A stretch of DNA of 47,445 nucleotides from Bacteroidia bacterium. Its GTDB lineage: Bacteria; Bacteroidota; Bacteroidia; Chitinophagales; Saprospiraceae. Numbering within the stretch: position 1 is the stretch's first letter; every line of letters begins with the position of its first letter. The stretch lies in NCBI GenBank assembly GCA_030433135.1, contig JAUILF010000007.1, positions 1-47,445 of the forward strand, given 5' to 3'. The notes beneath the pieces are model-generated. The model saw only the letters and a list, made by a program, of their open reading frames with translations, was not told where the DNA came from and did no database searches. A program made the translations under genes and the position numbers. This document shows, piece by piece, positions 36,649 through 44,416 of this stretch.

Positions 36649-37385
36649 TCCAGGGTGAGTGCATTTCCCAGGTTTTCGTGGAGTAGCTCAGCCAGTGGGA
36701 GGTTGTTTCCGGTATGAGTATCCAATTCAGTACTCAGGTCTACTCCTGTAAAGAAAGTAGCCAGATCGAAAGAAAAGGTCAGGGTATTTTCTCCTCCTTC
36801 CAGGTCAATTTGGGTAGTGAGGTCGAAGTTCTTCAGCATAGGGTCTGATCCCAGGTGGTAGGCCACTCCGGTTTCCGTTACGCCGTCCCCGTCTGTATCT
36901 GTATTTCCATCCATTCTTAAGAACTTATATCCGGTATTCCAGTTCCAATGCATAGCCGGGTCCTGTATGCCCAGTGGATCGTTACTCGGTCTCGACGTAA
37001 AATCAGTTTCACTCTGAGAGTTGGTCGTCGGGTCTACACCGACAAAAAAACGTGCTTTGGAAATGTCACTGACTTCGATTTCGCCATTGAGAGTGGCTGT
37101 GTTGTCCAGGCCTGCCAGGAGATATTGGTTTTGCAGTCCGATTGTCGTACCATTTGCCTGTTCGAGTTCGATGCCACCGATATAGAAATTGGCTACATCG
37201 AAGCTGACGGTAGTTCCATTAATGGTATAGTCTTTCCCTAATTCAAGTGATTCACCATCAACGTGGAAATCAAAAGCAAAGGCCAGGGTTGCCATATCCG
37301 GTTCACTATCGTTGTCTTTGGAGCAAGCTAGACCAAAAAGAGCCAGAATGATTGCTAAGCTGAAGTATTTTATTGCAGGTTTCAT
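36645..37385 (-). CDS. MbnP-like copper-binding lipoprotein (paralogue 1)
   Basis: Exported lipoprotein of 246 residues with its acylated cysteine at C21 (LFGLACSKD). It matches the MbnP-like family: DFHVDGESLELGKDY, SFDVANFYIGGIEL, then DPLGIQDPAMHWNWNTGYKF, and a TGVAYHLGS stretch near the end. In MbnP proteins, a tryptophan is converted to kynurenine by the partner di-haem enzyme and takes part in copper binding. W147 or W149 in HWNWNTGYKF is the obvious candidate here. It is co-transcribed with the peroxidase gene (4-bp overlap) and follows the second MbnP-like gene with a 1-bp gap. It is very similar to the protein at 40145-40873. Confidence 0.87.
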   Translation of the reverse strand: MKPAIKYFSLAIILALFGLACSKDNDSEPDMATLAFAFDFHVDGESLELGKDYTINGTTVSFDVANFYIGGIELEQANGTTIGLQNQYLLAGLDNTATLNGEIEVSDISKARFFVGVDPTTNSQSETDFTSRPSNDPLGIQDPAMHWNWNTGYKFLRMDGNTDTDGDGVTETGVAYHLGSDPMLKNFDLTTQIDLEGGENTLTFSFDLATFFTGVDLSTELDTHTGNNLPLAELLHENLGNALTLE

Positions 37386-37386
37386 A

Positions 37387-38127
37387 TTATTCAGTGGTTG
37401 TATATATGCTGTTGGATAAATTTCGTGCCAATTCTGTTGCAGCCGGTAATTGACTCAGGCTGTGCAATTGTGGATTGGCTTCAATGTCGTATATCTGATC
37501 TCCTTCAAAAGCGGATTTCAGATCAAATATGATATCGATTGTACCTCCAGTGGTGGATACCGGTAAGTTGATTTCCTGCATGACTTCATTGGATCCCAGG
37601 TGGAGGGCTATTCCGGTTTCAGCTTCCCCATCATTGTCAAGATCAATCCAGCCTTCTATTTTGGCAAAGATATAGCTGTCCCAGGCTACCCAGTATTCTC
37701 CCGGGCGGGCAAGGGGATGGCCACTGGCATAATCAGCCGGAACACTTTGGTTTTGGCTTTCTGTCAGACCCATGTTGAAAGAGATTTCCTCTATCTTACT
37801 CACATCAACTTTGTCGGTGCGGTACTGAAAGCCTTCCATCGAACTACTCAGATCGGTGTGACTGGAGGTGAGATTGACAAAGTCCACAGGCTCGATTTCC
37901 TGCACATCCTCAGAGGAACGGTACGTCAGGTCAGAAAGGTAGAAACTAAACCGGGTGAACTGAATCGTTTTTCCATCAGGATATGCGTAGTCCTGAAACA
38001 TGACCAGTGGTTCGCCTCCATATTCCAGTTTGAAGATGAGACTAACATTAGTTTTGTCGTCTTCATCACAGCTCCCGAATGTCAAGATTGCCATGAACAA
38101 GAAAGCCCATTTTAAGGTTTGACTCAT
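37387..38127 (-). CDS. MbnP-like lipoprotein (divergent paralogue 2)
   Basis: Exported lipoprotein of 246 residues with lipobox TFGSC, and the first gene of a three-gene minus-strand operon. It shares the MbnP-like layout (IFKLEYGGEPLVMFQDY, FTRFSFYLSDLTY, IALHLGSNEVMQEI) but is clearly diverged from the other two copies. The tryptophan region reads EYWVAWDSYIFAKIEG, keeping two tryptophans and the aromatic pattern but not the HWNWNTGYKF sequence. It may bind a different metal state or be modified by the second di-haem enzyme, which is transcribed divergently from the gene at 38228 with 100 bp between them. Confidence 0.82.
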   Translation of the reverse strand: MSQTLKWAFLFMAILTFGSCDEDDKTNVSLIFKLEYGGEPLVMFQDYAYPDGKTIQFTRFSFYLSDLTYRSSEDVQEIEPVDFVNLTSSHTDLSSSMEGFQYRTDKVDVSKIEEISFNMGLTESQNQSVPADYASGHPLARPGEYWVAWDSYIFAKIEGWIDLDNDGEAETGIALHLGSNEVMQEINLPVSTTGGTIDIIFDLKSAFEGDQIYDIEANPQLHSLSQLPAATELARNLSNSIYTTTE

Positions 38128-38227
38128 AGTTCTATCCGATTAAGACAACAACGCTAGCCACATGGGGTTAGTATTATTTATGAGAGTATTTACGTTAGTA
38201 AAGATGGAAACAAACGGCACCTGTTAA

Positions 38228-39313
38228 ATGTTTGCGAAAGTTGCTACCATAATATTGATTGCAACAGTGCTTTTCTCTTCCTGTAAAAAAGACAAGGGAG
38301 GCGACCTGGAGGACATTCCCTATAGCCCTGTGGAAGTAGATATTGTACCACCGGTGGGATTTCCCGCGATGTCCATTCCAGCGGACAATCCTACGACCAG
38401 AGAAGGGGTTTCATTGGGGCGAAGACTTTTTTTTGATCCCATACTTTCGGATGATTTTTCCATGTCCTGTTCCTCCTGTCATTTGCCTGGAGGTAGTTTT
38501 ACTGATCAGTTGGCTGTGAGTAATGGGATAGATGGTATTCCCGGCCGAAGGAGTTCCATGTCTCTGCTTAATATTGGATTTGCAGACAATGGCCTGTTTT
38601 GGGATGGAAGGGTGGAGACTTTGGAAGAACAGGCCTTGATACCGGTGGAGGATCCTATAGAGTTGCATACCACCTGGCCTACGGTGATAGAACGATTAAG
38701 AGACGACGATATCTATCCTGAATTATTTCGTGTGGCTTTTGGTATTAAGGATCGATCAGAAATTACTAAAGAACTAGCTGCCAGGGCAATGGCACAATTT
38801 GAGCGGACACTGATCAGCAGTGGCAATTCCAAATACGATCGTTGGATCCGAAATGAGGTGGAAATGACGGACGAAGAATATCTGGGAATGGTCTTGTTTT
38901 TTGATCAGGATCCAACAATTACGGATGCCGAGTGCGGGCATTGTCACAATGCTCCCTTATTTACGACCAATGAATATTTCAATAATGGTATTGAAGACAC
39001 GGACAACCTCAATGGATTTCCTGATGAGGGTAGGGGGGAAGTGACCGGCGATCAATTTGATAATGGTCGTTTCAGAGCACCCACTTTGAGAAATATACAG
39101 TTTACTGCTCCCTATATGCATGATGGCAGATTTAATACATTGGAGGAAGTAATTGATCATTATGATTCGGGAGGTCATTTTCAACCCAATAAAGATCCTC
39201 TAATTCGTCCCCTGGGATTACTTCCTTATGAAAAGGAAGCCCTGATTGCTTTTATCAATGCACTCTCAGATACTACTTTCCTGGAAAATCCAGAGCATCA
39301 GAGTCCCTTTTAG
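38228..39313 (+). CDS. Di-haem cytochrome c peroxidase/MauG-like lipoprotein with intact FWDGR
   Basis: Second di-haem enzyme, 361 residues, with a lipoprotein signal (VLFSSCKKD, C19). Haem motifs are C81-C84-H85 (SCSSCH) and C236-C239-H240 (ECGHCH). F124-W125-D126-G127-R128 keeps the tryptophan that lies between the two haems in this superfamily, and TAPYMHDGRF is intact. It is divergent from the MbnP-like/peroxidase operon and probably shares its promoter region (38128-38227). It could be a peroxide-detoxifying peroxidase or a MauG/MbnH-like protein-modifying enzyme; sequence alone does not decide. A repeat-filled region follows. Confidence 0.88.
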   Translation: MFAKVATIILIATVLFSSCKKDKGGDLEDIPYSPVEVDIVPPVGFPAMSIPADNPTTREGVSLGRRLFFDPILSDDFSMSCSSCHLPGGSFTDQLAVSNGIDGIPGRRSSMSLLNIGFADNGLFWDGRVETLEEQALIPVEDPIELHTTWPTVIERLRDDDIYPELFRVAFGIKDRSEITKELAARAMAQFERTLISSGNSKYDRWIRNEVEMTDEEYLGMVLFFDQDPTITDAECGHCHNAPLFTTNEYFNNGIEDTDNLNGFPDEGRGEVTGDQFDNGRFRAPTLRNIQFTAPYMHDGRFNTLEEVIDHYDSGGHFQPNKDPLIRPLGLLPYEKEALIAFINALSDTTFLENPEHQSPF

Positions 39314-39439
39314 TCTGAATTAAGAATTTCCCTCAGAAATTCATATTCTGTAATTGCGATAATTCGAAATGAAACCAGGCGATATCTGTAGCTTGCAACT
39401 ACAAACCGATCGTGTTTGGCCGAATACTGAAGACTCTCG

Positions 39440-39635
39440 GTTGAAGGGTTGCTTTGCTAGACTAGTTCTGAGAAGATTGGGCTAAAGCCCTCTTGTTTAT
39501 GGCCTATTAACCGGCCGCTAAAGCAGCCGGTAATGAAGTTGAAGGATTGCTTTGCTAGACTGGTTCAGGGAAAATTGGGCTAAAACCCTCTTGTCTATGG
39601 CCTACTAACCGGCCGCTAAAGCAGCCGATAGTTTG
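39440..39635. repeat. Two adjacent 98-bp direct repeats
   Basis: The units start with GTTGAAGG and share GCTTTGCTAGACT, a TTGGGCTAAA core and GGCCGCTAAAGCAGCCG. They lie head to tail without spacer, differ at about a dozen positions by eye, and show no open frame common to both. Confidence 0.8.
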
Positions 39636-40082
39636 AGGTGTGGTATTGAAGCTATCTCCTACAGCAATAGACACCGTTGTTTGTAGCTTGCAACTACAAA
39701 CCGATATTATTCTGGTCAATTAGTGTTTTCATATGATCTATGTAGTTTGGTGTTTGTAGCTCCTACCAAATAGGAAAAAGGAACACGCCCATACGGGGCT
39801 CAGGATCAAAGTCCTGAATCCCAAAGCCTTTCAGGCTTACCATCCAAGTGCAAGTGGATTGATCTTAGGTCTTTTAGTTTGCAGGCCTGAAAGGTCTGGA
39901 CCTGGTAGAATGGGTCAACGCCCCATTTGAATGATGCCCAGTGTGTTGGCCTGTAAGGTCACGTTCAATTTTGGTGACTCAATGTTATCGCTAAATACAT
40001 AGTAGGCAACTACGGATTGTTATTGGAATGGCTTGACTATTTAACCCGAGGTGAATAGGAATTAATAGTATGATCACCAAAG

Positions 40083-40115
40083 AAAAAAAGAGGTCATTCA
40101 AATGAATAACCTCTT
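40083..40115 (-). terminator. Rho-independent terminator of the copper-island operon
   Basis: On the minus strand, AAGAGGT and ACCTCTT form the outer stem and ATTC/GAAT continue it around a small loop. A run of seven T follows at 40089-40083. It lies about 30 nt after the stop of the MbnP-like gene at 40145 and is the clearest terminator in the window. Confidence 0.85.
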
Positions 40116-40144
40116 CTCTGATTTGGGGGTGAATTCCTAAATTA

Positions 40145-40873
40145 TTATTGAATGGAAATCGCATTGTCAAGATTATCGCGCAGACGTGTGGCCAGGGGAA
40201 GGTTGTTTCCCGTATGGGTGTCCAGCTCGGTACTCAGATCAACTCCTGTGAAAAATTGAGCCAGGTCGAATGAAAAGGTCAGTGTATTTTCTCCCTCATC
40301 GATAGAAACGTTGGCAGCATACTCCAGGTTCTTGAGCATGGCATCTGATCCCAGGTGGTAGGCAACGCCGGTATCCACTGTGCCGTCACCGTCTGTATCC
40401 ACATCGCCATCAAATCGTACAAACTTATAGCCTGTATTCCAGTTCCAGTGCATCGAAGGATCCTGAATACCCAGGGGGTCAGAAGATGGACGGCTGGTAA
40501 AGTCGGTTTCAGATTGACTATTGGTAGATGGGTCCACTCCAATAAAAAACTTTACATCAGTAATATCACTTCTTTCTATTTCATTCGACAGAGTGGCAGA
40601 ATTTTGCAATCCTCCCAGTAGATATTGGTCTGTCAGATTAATAGTGGTTCCATTGGCCTGCCCAAAGCTAATCCCTCCTATATAATAGTTGGCCACATCA
40701 AAGGAAACAGCATCTCCATTAATAGTATAAACCTTACCAAATTCGAGATCCTCTCCACCTACACTAAAATCAAATTCAATTTTCAATGTTGCCGGGTCCA
40801 TGTCTTCATCTTTCGAGCAACTGTAAATGAGTGAAAGTATCAGAAGTGATGTTGTGATTTTTAAAAGATTCAT
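40145..40873 (-). CDS. MbnP-like copper-binding lipoprotein (paralogue 3)
   Basis: Exported lipoprotein of 242 residues with lipobox IYSC (C19). It is strikingly similar to the protein at 36645-37385: both carry the same TNSQSETDFTSRPS, DPLGIQDP, MHWNWNTGYKF and GVAYHLGSD stretches, and the same VDLSTELDTHTGNNLPLA near the C-terminus. W143 and W145 are the candidates for kynurenine formation. It is the last gene of a four-gene minus-strand run with the lipoprotein, barrel and small Cys-containing genes, and is followed by a strong terminator. It has no di-haem partner in its own run, so one of the enzymes 2-5 kb away would have to serve it. Confidence 0.87.
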   Translation of the reverse strand: MNLLKITTSLLILSLIYSCSKDEDMDPATLKIEFDFSVGGEDLEFGKVYTINGDAVSFDVANYYIGGISFGQANGTTINLTDQYLLGGLQNSATLSNEIERSDITDVKFFIGVDPSTNSQSETDFTSRPSSDPLGIQDPSMHWNWNTGYKFVRFDGDVDTDGDGTVDTGVAYHLGSDAMLKNLEYAANVSIDEGENTLTFSFDLAQFFTGVDLSTELDTHTGNNLPLATRLRDNLDNAISIQ

Positions 40874-40931
40874 TGTTTATAAATTTTTGAAATAAATTAA
40901 ATGGTTAAATAAATGGGGGTTTACACTGTAT

Positions 40932-41363
40932 TTATTGAATGCTGAGTTGCACTTGTTCTGTTTCCAGTCCGGCTGAATCCGATTCGCCCCAGACGCTGGC
41001 TTCGAGAATATATTTGGAATCCTTTCTGATGCCATTTGATGGATCGAGAAGAATAGTATCCTGAAATCGGAATGACAGGTCTGAGCCATTAACCTCCTTG
41101 AGGTGTGGTTCGTCATATATGATCTCCCCATCGGCCTCTCCCATGATTCGCACACTGATATGATGAACCGGCAGACCGGCATGACTTTCGAATTCCACAT
41201 CGATATGCAGGCTATCACCGAGGTATTTTACCGTTGGCAATGGCCGGTAGATATGTGCGTGATATTGATAATCCGGTTGGTTAAGTGGTTGCTCCTGCTT
41301 CGAACAGCCAAATGTCACAAACAGTATTACTGCAATGGTCAGGCGTTTGTGTAAGCAATACAT
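40932..41363 (-). CDS. Small lipoprotein, possibly DUF4625-like
   Basis: Exported lipoprotein of about 143 residues. The ATG at 41363 is preferred over 41411, because it lies 4 bp after the stop of the barrel gene and opens a lipoprotein signal (MYCLHKRLTIAVILFVTFGC). The mature part is a single beta-rich domain (YLGDSLHIDVEFESHAGLPV, SVRIMGEADGEIIYDE), with a resemblance to DUF4625/Ig-like domains of Bacteroidota lipoproteins; I am not certain of the family. It follows the barrel gene and precedes the MbnP-like gene by 58 bp, so it probably belongs to the same metal-linked system. Confidence 0.7.
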   Translation of the reverse strand: MYCLHKRLTIAVILFVTFGCSKQEQPLNQPDYQYHAHIYRPLPTVKYLGDSLHIDVEFESHAGLPVHHISVRIMGEADGEIIYDEPHLKEVNGSDLSFRFQDTILLDPSNGIRKDSKYILEASVWGESDSAGLETEQVQLSIQ

Positions 41364-41367
41364 AGGC

Positions 41368-42267
41368 TTAGAAATTATATCCCAGCTGAATGGAGTAACG
41401 TGTGTTGGCACTCAATTCATCGTCGGAGTAATGTTGAACTACAGGTTGATATAAAACCACACCCAGCTGGATGCGATCAATCCTTAGGTTTCCACCAAAG
41501 GACAAAAACAGTCCTGATCCACCAGTACCATGTACACTGAGTTCGTTAGCATAGCGGTCCTTTTCCGTTTTTTCCGCATAAACCCCCACTTTGGGGATGA
41601 CAGAAAGGGTGCCGGTGATGCGTTTTTCCCAGTAAGCCAGGCCTTGAATACTATACTGGTTTCCGAATCGATATCCTCCGGTACTGGTGCCATTGATGAC
41701 TACATTGGTAGAGGCAACCAATCCCAGGTATCTTTTGGAGAAAACCATATTGTTTCTTTGTACGAAAGCCCAGCTTCCTTTACCTACATTGAAGTTTTCT
41801 GGTAGATCTTCCTCGTGAATAACGGGATCATAATTTCCTGTAGGAGCTTGCAGACCTGCAGTTACTTCCAGGAATAAGGTTGCATTTTCTTTATCTGATT
41901 GGCCGTTCAAAAGCACATAGCCCACCGTTAGCTGTGCATCTGACAGCCCTTGTAATTGCTGGTTGTTTTCGAAGACTGTGCGCTCATTCCACCTGTATGG
42001 TAGACTGGCCTGGGCAGTAAATCTGTTACTGAGATAATAACGAAAGTTGACATCCAGCGAATGGAATCGATCTGTTGATCCATCACCAAATTGGGGATCG
42101 CCAGTATATTTGGCAAGATTGTATCCGAGATATAGAGAATTGACGCGATAATTGGTCAGAAGACCCATTCCTGTCAGTCCGGCACCACAACCGCAAGCGT
42201 CGCATGCCATTATACTTTCTACACTCAGAAACCCCAAGATGGCAAGAAAGTATAGTTTCTTTACCAT
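41368..42267 (-). CDS. Outer-membrane beta-barrel protein with Cys-rich N-terminus
   Basis: Exported protein of 299 residues. The signal peptide ends near SVESIMA, and the mature N-terminus carries C22-x-x-C25-x-C27 (ACDACGCGAG), which could bind a metal. The rest is made of amphipathic beta strands with alternating polar and aromatic residues, and ends in YSIQLGYNF, with the C-terminal phenylalanine usual for outer-membrane barrels. I read it as a barrel of the transporter/channel-like type found with metal genes in Bacteroidota; the exact family is not clear. It lies 42 bp after the small Cys-containing gene and 4 bp before the lipoprotein gene, in one operon with an MbnP-like protein. Confidence 0.75.
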   Translation of the reverse strand: MVKKLYFLAILGFLSVESIMACDACGCGAGLTGMGLLTNYRVNSLYLGYNLAKYTGDPQFGDGSTDRFHSLDVNFRYYLSNRFTAQASLPYRWNERTVFENNQQLQGLSDAQLTVGYVLLNGQSDKENATLFLEVTAGLQAPTGNYDPVIHEEDLPENFNVGKGSWAFVQRNNMVFSKRYLGLVASTNVVINGTSTGGYRFGNQYSIQGLAYWEKRITGTLSVIPKVGVYAEKTEKDRYANELSVHGTGGSGLFLSFGGNLRIDRIQLGVVLYQPVVQHYSDDELSANTRYSIQLGYNF

Positions 42268-42309
42268 GGTTGAGATTAAGGAATTAAAGGAATTTTCGTC
42301 AGGTATCCT

Positions 42310-42678
42310 TTAAGCCTTGGGAGGATGGAAAACTCTAATGAGATCAGGGTCATCCGGAAATAATTTGACAGACGTGTTCAAACGATGTTGCTTTTGAACA
42401 TCAGGTACAGTCATTGCCATAGTTCCACTGGGCATCATATAAGTGGATTGATCCCCTTGATTAAGAAATGGTAGATTCTGTTTCTGATCCTGGTTTTTTT
42501 CAATTTCTGATACCAAGTAACAGGACCCATAACACATCGAGGCCGGTGTGTTGACATCAATGCAAAGATTACTGGATATGTAGTCCTGGTTGAACTTGAA
42601 TGATACAACCCGAATAAAGTCACTGGTAGACACCAGCATCATTACTGCCGACAAAAATATGGCCAGTAGCTGTTGCAT
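42310..42678 (-). CDS. Small membrane-anchored Cys-containing protein
   Basis: Protein of 122 residues. The N-terminal 18 residues (MQQLLAIFLSAVMMLVST) form a signal or anchor. The segment FKFNQDYISSNLCIDVN then leads to C49-YGS-C53-Y, with C39 upstream. I recall the pattern NQ-Y-I...LC.N...P...C.G.CYL from unnamed small proteins next to copper or TonB genes of Bacteroidota, but it has no assigned function. The C-terminal half is disordered, with MMPSGTMAMTVP and a terminal HPPKA. It is the first gene of the four-gene metal-linked run. A role in metal sensing or chaperoning is inference. Confidence 0.65.
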   Translation of the reverse strand: MQQLLAIFLSAVMMLVSTSDFIRVVSFKFNQDYISSNLCIDVNTPASMCYGSCYLVSEIEKNQDQKQNLPFLNQGDQSTYMMPSGTMAMTVPDVQKQHRLNTSVKLFPDDPDLIRVFHPPKA

Positions 42679-42808
42679 AAGTCGAAATTAATGGATTTAG
42701 GGTTCTCATACAATGTGAAGTGATCACAATTTCAGAATATTAACAACTTTTGATTGTTATCACCACACTCACACCCCAACCCAAACCCAAACTCACACCC
42801 AAACCCTA

Positions 42809-42828
42809 CTGACGACCGCCGGTGTCAG
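42809..42828. repeat. Dispersed copy of the CTGAC-hairpin repeat
   Basis: CTGAC, bulged G, ACC, GCC loop, GGT and GTCAG reproduce the design of the 28.1-28.4 kb block. The copy is also preceded by the same CACACCC/CCAAACCC-rich tract (42762-42805). It lies just upstream of the desaturase promoter. Confidence 0.8.
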
Positions 42829-42856
42829 CATTCACACCATTCTCAGAACTATGTTG

Positions 42857-42864
42857 TACTTTTG
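42857..42864 (+). promoter_or_regulatory. Bacteroidota -7 box of the desaturase gene
   Basis: TACTTTTG matches TAnnTTTG exactly and lies 30 nt before the desaturase ATG. It also argues that the open frame upstream of 42895 is not translated. Confidence 0.5.
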
Positions 42865-42894
42865 CCGTTTTTATGGGTGAAGCAAAGTGAATTC

Positions 42895-43941
42895 ATGACC
42901 GAAATCGAAAAGGAGAATCAGGAGATCAAGGACGCTCTGAAAGATTGGCCAAAGATCGTTTCCAAATACGGCAGACCGGACAAGAAGAAGGCGGTTATTC
43001 AGTTGGCCAACACGTTTTTACCTTTTATCGCACTTTGGATACTGATGTACTTCAGTCTCAACTGGTCGTACTGGATTACGCTGGGACTGGCGTTGATCAA
43101 TGCCTTTTTCATGGTGCGGATCTTCATTATTCAGCATGATTGTGGTCATCAATCCTTTCTTAAACGTCGAAACGTCAATAATGCCATAGGACTTTTTTGC
43201 AGCTTTTTTAGTGCTATTCCCTATAAGTACTGGTCCAGATCTCATGATTACCATCACGGACATAATGGACAGTTGGAAGTCCGGGATATTGGTGACATCC
43301 ATACACTGACGGTCAATGAATACAAGGAAAAGAGCTTTTTTCAACGATTAGCTTATCGAATTTTTCGCAATCCGGTAGTACTTTTCATCCTGGGACCTAT
43401 CTATTACATTTTGATTAATGTACGTTTTCCACTTATTAAATTGAAGGGGTGGAAGACGGTCAAGAGAGCCCAGTTTTACAATAATGTATACCTGATCCTG
43501 ATTTACACCATCATTGCCGCTGCGGTGGGCTGGAAGAAATTCTTCATGGTTCAAATTCCCATTATTGTACTCTTTGCGATCATTGCTGTTTGGTTTTTCT
43601 ACGTGCAGCATCAGCATGAAGACACCTACAAGCAATGGAAATCTAACTGGGAGTACCTGCTGTCGGCAGTAAAGGGAAGCACCTATTACAAGTTGCCCAA
43701 GATGTTTCAGTGGCTGACTGGAAACATCGGTCTGCACCACATTCACCACTTGAACGCCAAAATCCCGAACTACCACTTGACAAAATGTGCGGAAGAGAAT
43801 CCTGTCCTTACCAAATATGTAACTACCATCGGTTTTTGGGAAAGTCTCAGGTGCATGTTCAATCATCTCTGGGATGAGGAAAACCAATGTATGATCAGTT
43901 TTTGGAGATTTCACCGAATGGAGAGAGCGGGAGCCATCTAG
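42895..43941 (+). CDS. Membrane fatty acid desaturase
   Basis: Integral-membrane di-iron desaturase of 348 residues that introduces a double bond into acyl chains. The frame extends upstream to 42754 through repeat DNA, but the ATG at 42895 follows a promoter box and gives MTEIEKENQEIKDALKDWP. Three histidine boxes are visible: H81-DCG-H85, H117-DY-HH121 and HHIHHLNAKIPNYHL in the C-terminal third. Four or more membrane helices separate them. The organisation is that of the FADS/DesA (delta-9 or delta-12) acyl-lipid group; regiospecificity cannot be read. It is monocistronic; a repeat element begins directly after its stop. Confidence 0.92.
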   Translation: MTEIEKENQEIKDALKDWPKIVSKYGRPDKKKAVIQLANTFLPFIALWILMYFSLNWSYWITLGLALINAFFMVRIFIIQHDCGHQSFLKRRNVNNAIGLFCSFFSAIPYKYWSRSHDYHHGHNGQLEVRDIGDIHTLTVNEYKEKSFFQRLAYRIFRNPVVLFILGPIYYILINVRFPLIKLKGWKTVKRAQFYNNVYLILIYTIIAAAVGWKKFFMVQIPIIVLFAIIAVWFFYVQHQHEDTYKQWKSNWEYLLSAVKGSTYYKLPKMFQWLTGNIGLHHIHHLNAKIPNYHLTKCAEENPVLTKYVTTIGFWESLRCMFNHLWDEENQCMISFWRFHRMERAGAI

Positions 43942-44416
43942 GACGGTTGTCGGTTGCCGGTGATGGGTTGCCGGTGTCCACCTAGTAGGTGTAAATAAAA
44001 AGGTTTTATCTATCATAGTAGGTCATGGACGTATTACAACTGCTGTTGATTCCCATTCAATCGATTGATAAGCATTGAGGGTGTAGATGGCATACCTGTA
44101 AATTTGGTAAGATCCAACACAAACCGATGGTTGTCGGTAGCCGGTCGTGGGTTGCCGGCGTCCAGCCAGGAGGTGTAAGTAGGCTTGATCGAGGACAAGA
44201 GGTCATTTACATATTACATCGGCTATCGATTCCCTCTTAATTTATTGGCATACAAAGAAGATAAGGTGTGGATTGGCATACGTGGTACCTTGGAAGGGAT
44301 GTAGCTAAGCTGGTGGTTGCCAGCCAGAGGCTGGTAAACCGTTTGCCGACCTTAAGAAAATGCCCTTAATACTGCATATTGCCGATTACCGGCCACCCAT
44401 CACCGTCCACCGTCCT
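43942..44416. repeat. Diverged direct repeat bracketed by inverted arms
   Basis: Two related copies lie at about 43945-44105 and 44129-44292. Shared landmarks are GGTTGTCGGT-GCCGGT, GGGTTGCCGGYGTCCA, AGGTGTAA, GGTCAT, ATTACA, TCGATT or GATTCCC, and a GGCATAC near the end. The left end (GACGGTTGTCGGTTGCCGGTG) is mirrored by an inverted arm at 44383-44416 that reads GGACGGTGGACGGTGATGGG on the minus strand. No open frame is shared by the copies. The inverted arm supplies the last codons and stop of the gene at 44400. Confidence 0.75.

Larger units (their letters stand above)
39314..40144. repeat. Non-coding region packed with REP-like palindromes and direct repeats
   Basis: An 831-bp stretch without a credible gene. 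It holds a direct repeat of 98 bp (39440-39537 and 39538-39635). Each copy carries the palindromes GGGCTAAAGCCC (GGGCTAAAACCC in the second) and GGCCGCTAAAGCAGCC. A 24-bp motif TTGTAGCTTGCAACTACAAACC-like with TGTAG/CTACA arms occurs at 39387-39410 and 39681-39705, on both sides of the direct repeat. Further hairpins follow: CAGGA/TCCTG (39801-39816), AAGCCT-TTC-AGGCTT (39824-39838), CAGGCCTGAAAGGTCTG (39882-39898), and a related GGCCTGTAAGGTC (39948-39960). A terminator ends the region. Confidence 0.85.

Noticed and set aside
42754-42894. N-terminal extension of the desaturase frame
   Set aside because: It runs through the CA-rich tract and hairpin repeat (SHPNPNPNSHPNP) and over a promoter box; translation should start at 42895.
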